Shown here piece by piece: positions 56,023 through 64,000 of a stretch of 64,000 nt of DNA. Location: the NCBI GenBank assembly GCA_036346225.1, contig JARFIW010001189.1:248001-312000 (forward strand). The letters run 5' to 3'. The notes under the pieces are model-generated. The model did no database searches and had not been told where the DNA came from. It saw only the letters and a program-made list of their open reading frames with translations. Every line of letters begins with the position of its first letter. Position 1 is the first letter of the stretch. The position numbers were made by a program, and so were the translations under genes. The DNA comes from Platerodrilus igneus. Lineage: Eukaryota; Arthropoda; Insecta; Coleoptera; Lycidae.

Positions 56023-56733
56023 TTATGCTAATCTTTGTTTTATATCTTTTGTGCTTTTCCCATCTTGCGTTGTTTGGCTTCCTAGGTAGCAGAAATCTTT
56101 AACCTCTTGTAAGTTCGTGTTACATACTTGTATTCTTGTTTTTGATTTATTTTCCCCACCTTTGCATACTTGAACTTTAGTTTTAGTTTTGTTAATTTTC
56201 ATACCGTATCCCTCTGTTAGAACCGTTTCCATTTCATTAAGAGCAGCTTCTAACTTTTCCTTGCTAGATGCTAATACCGCTATATCATCTGCAAATCTAA
56301 GCATATCAATTTTTTGTCTCTGCATAGTAATTCCAAATGTCTTTCTGCATTTGACCTTATTCATTGCCTCTTCTATGTACAAGTTAAAAATCAATGGGGA
56401 TAGGGCACATTCCTGTCTCACCCCTTTCCTAATGTTTGCTTCTCTACGTTCCTGCTCTAATTCTATTACTGCTGTTTGCTCTTTGTATAAGCTATGTACT
56501 ATTCGTCTATCCGTATAACTCATTCCAATCTTTTTGAGTATTTCAAACATTTTTTTCCATTTTCCATTGTCGAATGCTTTTTCCGGATCTACAAACCCTA
56601 TATACACGCTTTCCCCTTTTTCTATTGTTTTCTCCATTATCACCCTCAGAGCTAAGATAGCCTCCCGTGTTCCCCTGTTTCGCGTAAACCCAAATTGGTT
56701 CTCACCTAGTATTTCTTCAGCCCGTTTTTCCAT
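56023..56733 (-). pseudogene. LINE reverse transcriptase
   Basis: GENQFGFTRNRGTREAIL, GFVDPEKAFD, RKGVRQECALSPLIFNLYIE and the catalytic LRFADDIAVL are present; FCYLGSQTTQDGK starts the thumb. Only the G of RQGC is replaced (RQEC). The first part of the domain, to the KAPGTDKVQ block, lies in the preceding frame. Confidence 0.87.
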
Positions 56734-56878
56734 TCGTCTTTGTACAATTCTAGTTAATATTTTTGATACGTGTGTTGTTAAACTTATTGTTCGAAAATTT
56801 TCACATCTATCTGCGCCTTTCTTTTTTGGTATGGTTACTATGATGTTAAGTTTGAAATCTTTAGGTATCTCACCTGTT

Positions 56879-57550
56879 TCATACCATATAGCTTACAAGT
56901 TGGAAGAGACGTTCTGTTACTGCTTGACCAGCGGCTTTTAGAGTCTGTGCTTGCACCTTATCTGTACCCGGCGCCTTACCATTTTTCAGACCCTTTAATG
57001 CTAATTCAAATTCATCTCTAAGTATAGGATATCCCAAGTCATCATTTTCAATGTCTGATTCCTTTTCTAATGCAGTTAGTTCTTCTCCTGCATATAAATT
57101 CCCTATATATTCTTGCCATCTACCCACTTTCTCTACATTTTCTATAATGACATTTCCTCCCGCATCCCTTATATTTTTGCTATACGGTTTTATATCCCTA
57201 AAATTCATTCTAATTAATTTGTATGCTTCGTCTGTCTTTCCTATTTCCATCTTCGTTTGTACCTCTTTGCACTTTTCATCAATCCATTGTTCTTTAGCTT
57301 TCCTGCATTTTAGAATAATTTCCAATTTTATGGCTTTGTATCTCTGTTTTCCTGTTTCGTCTGATTTATTTTTGTATTTTCGTCTTTCTTCTATTAAATT
57401 CAGGATATCCTTTGTTATCCATGGTTTCTTATTTTCTTTTTGTGTATACCCCAGAATATCTCTGGCCGCCATGTCTAGGCTGGATTTAATGTTATTCCAT
57501 TCTGTTTCTACTTCCTTAGTAGCAGATATTTTTCCGATATCTTTGAGCAA
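56879..57550 (-). pseudogene. LINE linker and start of reverse transcriptase
   Basis: Basic, helical linker with RDILGYTQKENKKPWITKD, KCRKAKEQWIDEK and ILRDEFELALKGLKNGKAPG. This sequence recurs in the copies at 27780 (+), 50515 and 63780. Confidence 0.82.
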
Positions 57551-57598
57551 TTCATTTGACTTTTTTTCGAATCTTTCTTGAATATCTTTATCTTTTAG

Positions 57599-58501
57599 TT
57601 ACTGTAAGTCCAAGTGCATTTTTCCGTTTCTTTTTTTCACATTCTTAAATTTAAGTGCGGCCTTCATAATTACGATGTTGTGGTCAGTATCTATATCTGC
57701 TTCTGGGTAGCTTTTACAGTCTTTTACTTGATTCCTAAACCGTTGTCTAACAAGAATGTAATCTATTTGATATCTTCCTATATCTCCTGGCATCTTCCAC
57801 GTATATCGTCTTCTACCATGATGTTGAAATAACGTGTTTGTGATGATTAAATTGTTCTTGTCGCAAAATTCTATCAGCCTATTTCCCCTGTCGTTTCTCG
57901 TGCCTAAACCAAATAAACCTACTACCGCTCCTTCCCTACCCTCACCTACCACGGCATTAAAATCCCCCGTAATTATTAAGTTTTTATGTCCTTTTACGTA
58001 TCTTAATATGTCTTCGATATCTTTGTAGATGGCTTCTACCTCTTCGTCACTGTAGCTAGAGGTGGGCATGTATACTTGTATTATTACTGTGTTTACCAGT
58101 TTAGATTCAAATCTAACCATGAGTACTCTTTCGTTCTTTTGTAAGTAATTTTCTACACAGTATCCTATCTTTTTCCGCATGACTATCCCCACACCCAAAT
58201 TTCCTTCCTCTGCCACTGTATGAATTACCCTGAAGTCTCCACTCTAAAAATCCCCCGCCTCTGGCCACCGAACTTCGCTAATCCCTACTATGTCTAATGA
58301 TAACCTATTCATTTCGATTTTTAGGTTCTCTAACTTACCTACTTGCTTCATACTTCTAACATTCCACGCTCCGACTCGCAGAATGTTCCTGACTCTTATT
58401 TTTAACTTTCCGATCGCATCCTCCGAAGTAGTCCCCTCCCGGAGATCCGAATGGGGGACTATTTTAACTCCGAAATCTTTTACCCCAGAGAATGCCATCA
58501 T
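57599..58501 (-). pseudogene. LINE endonuclease
   Basis: 58501-58244 contains VGAWNVRSMKQVGKLENLK and LDIVGISEVRW (endonuclease start). 58216-57599 contains VIIQVYMPTSSYSDEEVEAI, ITGDFNAVVGEGREG, GTRNDRGNRLIEF, RRYTWKMPGD and DTDHNIVIM, in which the catalytic SDH is changed to TDH. A stop near 58240 separates the two. Confidence 0.87.
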
Positions 58502-58540
58502 GTTTGTTACAATTTAAGTACGCCGTGTACTTGGGAGCCC

Positions 58541-58724
58541 ATTTATATATTTTAAAACTTCAGTTATAAATGTAATGGGATTCCTAGTTTCACCTGTCTA
58601 TCTAAGTTACACGCCTACTACATCATACTTTATACATGTCATTTTGTTTCTATGCATTACTTCATTCAAAATCTCACTATCATCCTGCATTTGTTAATAA
58701 TATATGAAGCAAACGAACAAATAT
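58541..58724. other. Short AT-rich spacer
   Basis: Nothing recognised. Confidence 0.4.
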
Positions 58725-59130
58725 ACACAGCCACGCACAGATACACATACGCGTATGCACACATTCAGGTACGCACAAAATCACTCACACGCGCATACAC
58801 GAGCGTACGTATGCACTTATACACGCACGAGCTTTCGCAAATACACATGCACGTGACGTACGCACGCAAATATAAACAAACGCATGCGTGTATCGCATAC
58901 ACACATGCGATTAGGTACACATACATGAATGCGTGCACGCTTGAACACGCATAAACACGTACGCGTATGTACGCACACAAGTGTAGACATATCTACCCAC
59001 GCATGCTCATGTTACTTTCAACAAGCTCAAACGCGTGTGTGTACCCACGAGCTGCGTGCGCGCGGTCATGGATGTATAAAGCACGCTCGCACGCACAACC
59101 GCATACACGCTTTCGCGCGCATACAAGACA
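58725..59130. repeat. ~400-bp alternating purine-pyrimidine tract
   Basis: Long cryptic repeat of ACGCAC, ATACAC, GCGTAT and ACGCGT units, mostly alternating purine and pyrimidine on both strands. It is not a clean microsatellite. It opens several spurious His/Thr/Ala-rich frames on both strands. Confidence 0.85.
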
Positions 59131-59234
59131 CACACTATTCTCTACACTAATATTCATTGCCACAATACGTTCCAATATAAAATGAATATATTAAATAAAG
59201 CATAATACACCAGGCTCTTCACATTTTGTGTAAT

Positions 59235-59935
59235 TATCCTCATCATCATCATCATTAAGCCTTCAGTCCTGAAACTTGTTAGACGCATATCTCCATTGTT
59301 TTCTATTCTGGTCTAACCTACACATTTCCCTAAATTTCACATAGCCTACATCTTTCACTATCTGTGTCTGATTTAGGTCTACACATGTCTCTCTTTTTTT
59401 CCTATATCTGCTTGTGGTATAGCCCACACTATTCCCCAAAACTGTCTTAGAACGTATCCTGTTCTATTTCTCCTATTTTTTTTTTGTTTTCCACGGATAT
59501 ATTTATTTCCCTACTACTTCTATAACCTTCTTATTATTAACTTTATCTGCCCATGCTATCTATATCATACATCTAAAGCATAAAATTTTAAAAGGCTTCT
59601 TTTTCCTGTCTGCTTCTTCTGCTGTTCGTATGTCAAAGGCATACACTACTGTGCTCCATACATCTGCTTCCAACATTTTCGTGCTTGTTTTTATGTTTCT
59701 TGTCTTTGAATATAGCCGCTGTTCTTTCTTGTTAGATACAGTTTTGTTACGCTTCCATTGTTTTGTAAATATATACCCTATTTCACCAATAGTCAGTGGT
59801 ATGTGAAGGGAGTTAAGCAGCCTGTGACTCCCTGATATTCCTACAGCCTAGATACAGCTTGGTTCCACTTCTATTGTTTTCTAAATAAACGTCCTATTTC
59901 ACCGATATTCAGTAGTATGTGAAAGGGGGAGGGGT
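59235..59935 (-). mobile_element. LINE 3' end with duplicated spacer start
   Basis: Starts at the left with ATCATCATCATCATCATTAAG (tail), then 3' UTR and C-terminal domain. The junction with the spacer (ATATATACCCTATTTCACC, TTCAGTGGTATGTGAAGGG) occurs at about 59770-59815 and again at 59890-59925, a short local duplication. SINE insertions follow. Confidence 0.75.
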
Positions 59936-59998
59936 TAAAAAATCGCTTCCTGATCAATGTAGTAACTTCGAGTGGAGCATTGAAAAATCACATGTAGG
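59929..59998 (+). mobile_element. SINE 3' end fragment (copy 7)
   Basis: Only the last ~60 bp of the SINE (TTCCTGATCAATGTAGTAAC...GTGGAGCATTG plus tail). Preceded by GTATGTGAAAGGGGG (59914-59928), which recurs after it at 59999-60013, so it looks like a strongly 5'-truncated insertion with its own duplication. Confidence 0.75.
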
Positions 59999-60011
59999 GT
60001 ATGTGAAAGGG

Positions 60012-60310
60012 GGGGGGGGCTCTGTGGTGTAGTCGGTATGCATGTGACTACTATGCTCAAGGTACAGGGTTCAAATCGCGACACGGTCCGCATGAAAAAT
60101 GTTAGGCGAGCATTTTTCACAAAAATACGCCCTCGTTTGGATGAGAGGTAAAATGGAGGTCCCGTGTGTAAGTGTTGTCACGCACGTTAAAGATTCCTAC
60201 CTGCTTGCAACAGCAAGGGATCGGCAAAATTCAATATTTCCGGGTTAAAAAAACTCGATTCCCGGCCAATGTAGTACCTTCGAGTGGAGCATTGGAAAAT
60301 CAAATATAGA
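60012..60310 (+). mobile_element. tRNA-derived SINE, copy 8
   Basis: Head GGCTCTGTGGTGTAGTCGG with B box GGGTTCAAATC; the body and GTGGAGCATTGG end are intact. Flanked by GTATGTGAAAGGG (59999-60011) and GCATGTGAAAAGGG (60311-60324). The short G run at 60009-60019 expanded at the junction. Confidence 0.88.
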
Positions 60311-60530
60311 GCATGTGAAAAGGGTTAACAAGCCTGCGGGTACCAAGATCCTCCAACACGGACAATTGCCGAATTAATGATTTTCCAGTAAATTCTTTCA
60401 CACAATTAACATTAGTGGGACTATTGCAAAACCAATACTTATAGTTGTTTATAATAATCATCAGGTTTAAGTACAATTATCTTTTTCTTCATAAGGTTTT
60501 CCGTCTTGCAATTTGCTACGTACCTCAACG
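60311..60530 (-). repeat. LINE-linked spacer module, copy 4
   Basis: Continues after SINE copy 8: GGGTTAACAAGCC, ACCAAGATCC, GCCGAATTAATG, GCAAAACCAATAC, AATCATCAGGTTTAAGTAC, then the LINE end GGTTTTCCGTCTTGC. Confidence 0.7.
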
Positions 60531-62009
60531 TAGCCTGAAATATAAAAACAAGAATGACCGGACTCAATCGGCGTGTAGGCAAGGTATTACCAAAATAAAA
60601 GTAAAGGATAGGCCTGAAATAAAAGCACGCATTAATTTAGAACAAAAAAACCATGTAACAGAAAAACGTCTAATTAGGCAACATGTTACATAAAAAAATG
60701 AAAACCAACTTAAAAAGAAAACACTATCCCCTTTCATTTGTCATACTCTTCAGAAGAAATTCTATAATATAAAATAAAGGGTATGACGGCAACATTATTT
60801 AATACCTTCCTAAATTCCCCACTATTAATTTAGATGGTAACGTCTTCCATGTCTATGAATCCAGAAAAATTTACACTCAAAGTTAATTAGGATATACAAA
60901 AAAATTAATTCAATACAAACCAGCAAAAGAAATGAACTGAGGGTTGCTGTTTAACCATCCACAAATATACTATATGGACAAATTAATAGTTTCGATACGA
61001 AGTGCGCATCTCGTATTTCACAAAAGAAAACCCAAAAAAAAAAATCAGTGAAACTATTCAGTCTAATCATAAAACTTGTGAGTTTCTTTTGACTAACGTT
61101 TTTGTTTTTGTTTCAAAATTGCACATCGTACCTGTAAAATGATTCTAATATTTATGTATAGCAACCAACAATAGTCTTACGTTTCCAAGTTTATTGGCAG
61201 ATAACTACACTAAACGCTGATAAAGGGTAATCTCTTGATGTACATACAAAGAAAGCAAGTCATATACCTAAATGTGGCTGGCTCCTTATCTTACGCTCCA
61301 GCGGACGTGACTCGGTACAAAATCGCCACGGTAGTCAGATCCATTTACCCAATTACCATAACGGCAACAGCGATCTATAAGTAAACAGCACCAGTAGGCC
61401 TGTGGCACCGACCAGTCGGGCCCACATAAAAAACAACTTGGCCCACAGTTAAGAGCTAAAAGATAATCTTATTAGTATGAGTAAGCGTGGGGGAACTTAC
61501 CGATGCATCCAAGATATCCACCACTTGTCAACAAAAAAAAACGTGCATCGCTCTTAAAGTACCAGAACGAGTAAATCAAAAATACTACCAAGCACAAGCT
61601 GCAGCATCAGATTCAATTCGTTTTTGAAAGCAGAAATCAACATTCAACTCTTACGTTATCACAACATGCTAAGAGGTGATTAGAAACTCGAAACACTAAT
61701 CAAATAGTAAAATACCTTATTTTGACAAGTTTCTAGGTCGTAGCATTTAGGAAGTAATTTTACGTTATCAGAATATATAGCGAGCCAGCGGAAATCTAAA
61801 ACAAGGTGCAGACTAATTCATTTAGAACAGAAACTTTCCAAATTCGTAGCAAACGAGTTTCATTTAAAATATAACAAACGGACTTATTGTAAGAAAATGA
61901 AATATACAGAATGGTGTTGGAGTATTGAAAAGTAGAAACAGAATCTATGTGAATGGATAATAAATTAAAAGAAAAAAGTGTATTTTGAGTTATGCCAAAA
62001 ATAAACAAA
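60531..62009. other. No recognisable gene
   Basis: AT-rich. Holds the segment 60990-61400 related in inverted orientation to 5900-6430. The open frame at 60445-60693 is lysine-rich with no domain. Confidence 0.45.
60990..61400 (-). repeat. Unclassified interspersed repeat, copy B
   Basis: Minus-strand relative of 5900-6430: complements of the two anchor blocks at 61338-61350 and 60995-61025, in the same order but about 120 bp closer together. It could be an internal piece of a second hAT-type copy whose ends are lost. Confidence 0.6.
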
Positions 62010-64000
62010 ACAAATTGGTTGGACACACACTTCCATTAATTTCTATTCAGAGCTAGCCTACACATTTCCCTGAAATACTGACGGCCTACATCTTTGACTA
62101 TCTGTGTGCACTAGTCTAACCTAGGCCTACTTCTATCTCGCATTTTTCCTATTTCTGCTTCTAAAATATTCCGCACTATTCCCCCATACGTTAGTATGTG
62201 CCCTATCTCATACTATCTCTCCTATTTTTCACTGTTTTTCACATATTTCTTTCTTCTCCTACGATTTTTAGTACCTCTTTGTTCTTAACCTTCTCTGTCC
62301 ATGATATTTTCTTCGTACGTCTGCAGCACCACACTTTAAAGGTTTCTACTTTTTTCCTGTCCGCCTATCCTACAGTCAAAGTTTCACGGCCGTACAGTGT
62401 TGTGCTCCACATATATGCTTTCAGCAATCTTTTTCTTGCTTCTATGTTTGTAGTCTTTGAACACAGTAATTACTTCTTCTTGTTAAATGTAGCACAACCT
62501 TGGCCCAATCTTTGCCATACAGTTTTGCGCTTTTCCTATATTGCGTTATTGAGCCTCCTGGGTAGCAGAAATCCTTAATCTCTTGTAAGTTCTCGTTTGC
62601 TATTTGTATTCTAGTTGTTGATTTTTATTCTCCTTCTTTTAGTTTTATTTTTATTAAATTACATACCGTGTCTATCTGTTAGAACTATTTCCATTTCATT
62701 AAGATCAGTTTCAAACTCTTCCTTGCTAGATGCTAGTACCGCTATATCATCTGCAACACTAAAAATATCAATCTTTTGTCCCTGCATAACAATACCAAAT
62801 GTCTTCCTGTATTTGACAGTATTCATTGTATCTTCGATGTACAAGTTAAGAGTTAGCGGAGATAAGGCACATTCCTGTCCCACCCTTTTCCTAATATCTA
62901 CTTCTCAACGTTCCTATCAGTTTTTTTCCCTTTCCATTTTACATTGCCAAATGCTTTTCCAGATCTACAAACATTATATACGCTTTATCTTTTTTCTATT
63001 GTCTTCTCCATTATCACGCTCAGAGCTAAAACAGCCTCCCGTGTTTCCCTGTTTCGTCTAAACCCAAACTGATCTTCTTCTATTACTTCTTCGGTTCGTT
63101 TTCCATCCGCCTTTGTACAATTCTAGTTAATACTTTTGACGTGTACTCTTACACTTCTTGTTCGAAAATTTTCACATCTATCTGCGCCTTTCTTTTTTTG
63201 TATGTGAATATAATGTTCAGTTTGAAGTCTTTGAATATCCTGCCTGTCTCATACATATAGCTTAGAAGTTGGAAGATACGTCCCGTTACTGCTTGTCTAG
63301 CGGCTTTTAGAGTTTCTGTTTGCACTTTATCTGTACACGGTGCCTTACCATTTCTCAGACCCTTTAAATGCTAATTCAACCTCATCCCTAAGTATAGAAT
63401 TTCCCAAATCATCGTTTTCAATTCTGATTCCTGTTCTAGTGCTGTTAGTTCCTCTCCTGCATATTAATTCTGTATATATTCTTGCCATCTAACCAGTTTC
63501 TCTACATTTTCTATAATGATGTTTCCTTCCGCATCCCTTATATTTTTGCTATTCGGTTTTATATACCTAAAATTCATTCAAATAAATTTGTATGCTTTGT
63601 ATGTCTTTCCTATTTCCATCAAGTTTGTACCTCTTTGCACTTTTCATTACCCATTGCTCGTTGGCTTTCCTGCACTTGCGAATAATTTCCCATATTATGA
63701 CTTTGTATCTCTGTTTTCCTGTTTCGTCTGATCTGTTTTTGTATTTTTGTTTTTTTTCTATTAAATTCAGGATATCCTCTGTTATCCATGGTTTCTTATT
63801 TTCTTTTTGTGTATACCCCAAAATATTTCTGGCCACCTTCTCAAAACTGGATTTAACGTTAATCCATTTTGTTTTTACCCTCTTACTATAAGAAATTTTT
63901 CCGATATCTTTCAGCAATTCATTTCACTCTTTTTTACAAATTTTTAACTTAAAGTGCCCTTTTCCATTCCTATTTTTCAAATTTTTTAATTTAACATCGG
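62010..64000 (-). mobile_element. CFDP2-type LINE, runs off the window
   Basis: Minus strand, 3' end at the left (GAGCTAGCCTACACATTTCCC near 62050). C-terminal domain, then reverse transcriptase (frame 62883-62659 with CALSPLTLNLYIEDTMN and a degraded catalytic VADDIAVL near 62750). Then the start of the reverse transcriptase and the linker (63917-63567, KENKKPWITEDILNLIE). The endonuclease should lie beyond 64000. A ~60-bp region near 62910 is missing relative to 56430-56530. Pseudogenic. Confidence 0.85.

Larger units (their letters stand above)
55505..58540 (-). mobile_element. CFDP2-type LINE, most complete minus-strand copy
   Basis: Full coding order on the minus strand: endonuclease start 58501-58244, endonuclease 58216-57599, linker 57550-56879, reverse transcriptase 56733-56023, C-terminal domain 55950-55561, then the 3' end joined to a spacer module. 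The 5' leader starts near 58540. Five frames are separated by stops or shifts but all conserved blocks remain, so this copy is the reference for reading the fragments elsewhere. Confidence 0.9.

Noticed and set aside
55880..57581. Plus-strand open frames rich in Phe, Ser and Leu (for example 56189-56518 and 57051-57581), membrane-protein-like
   Set aside because: They are antisense readings of the minus-strand LINE; the same false frames recur at every LINE 3' end (39000, 49000, 62200, 63500).
58652..59185. His/Thr/Ala-rich frames on both strands
   Set aside because: Artefacts of the alternating purine-pyrimidine tract.

Overview
The window is animal nuclear DNA, most likely from an arthropod and probably an insect. 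It is AT-rich, and every coding sequence I can recognise belongs to a transposable element (TE). I find no host gene, true tRNA or rRNA gene, CRISPR array or operon. Almost every element is broken by stops, frameshifts or later insertions, so this looks like old, TE-filled intergenic or heterochromatic DNA. The organism guess rests only on the element types present: CFDP2-type LINEs, a CR1/L2-type LINE, Ty3/Gypsy, hAT, mariner, foldback and tRNA-derived SINEs.

Layout. (1) 1.56-10.56 kb, + strand: a decayed copy of a multi-kilobase TE-associated gene family of unknown chemistry. It is split by three later insertions with perfect target-site duplications (TSDs): a hAT-type element (3814-6937, 8-bp TSD), a tRNA-SINE (7192-7491, 14-bp TSD) and a foldback element (7923-9964, 9-bp TSD). 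(2) 11.2-17.2 kb: LINE and SINE fragments, including a SINE inserted in a SINE and a tandemly duplicated endonuclease fragment. (3) 18.586-25.779 kb: a complete-length but inactive Ty3/Gypsy element with both LTRs, primer-binding site, polypurine tract and 4-bp TSD. (4) 26.8-38.3 kb, + strand: one LINE copy cut into three pieces by a nearly full-length CR1/L2-type LINE (28.07-32.94 kb, - strand) and by a 3.7-kb unclassified insert that carries a solo LTR of the Gypsy family (36032-36568, 4-bp TSD). (5) 40.29-45.54 kb, - strand: a ZMYM1-like hAT transposase pseudogene cut by the best-preserved LINE in the window (40483-43509, + strand, 10-bp TSD). (6) 45.6-64 kb: a long run of same-orientation (-) LINE copies and LINE 3' ends with a recurring spacer, interrupted by a mariner element and SINEs.

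Most notable observation: the Gypsy pol frame continues past the integrase into a TARG1/OARD1-like macro domain (ADP-ribose hydrolase fold) that keeps both residues known to be catalytic in TARG1, followed by a CCCH zinc finger that ends just before the 3' LTR. A retrotransposon carrying a de-ADP-ribosylating domain is the best candidate here for an undescribed system. This copy is dead (stops, frameshifts and a deletion in the reverse transcriptase), so the idea has to be tested in other copies.

Other structures worth attention: the foldback made of about ten ~144-bp units in inverted arms; SINEs with one body but two different tRNA-like heads; repeated SINE insertion at the same LINE-linked target; and LINE 3' ends arranged head to tail with recurring junctions. 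All family names come from reading the sequence against remembered family motifs; no search was run.
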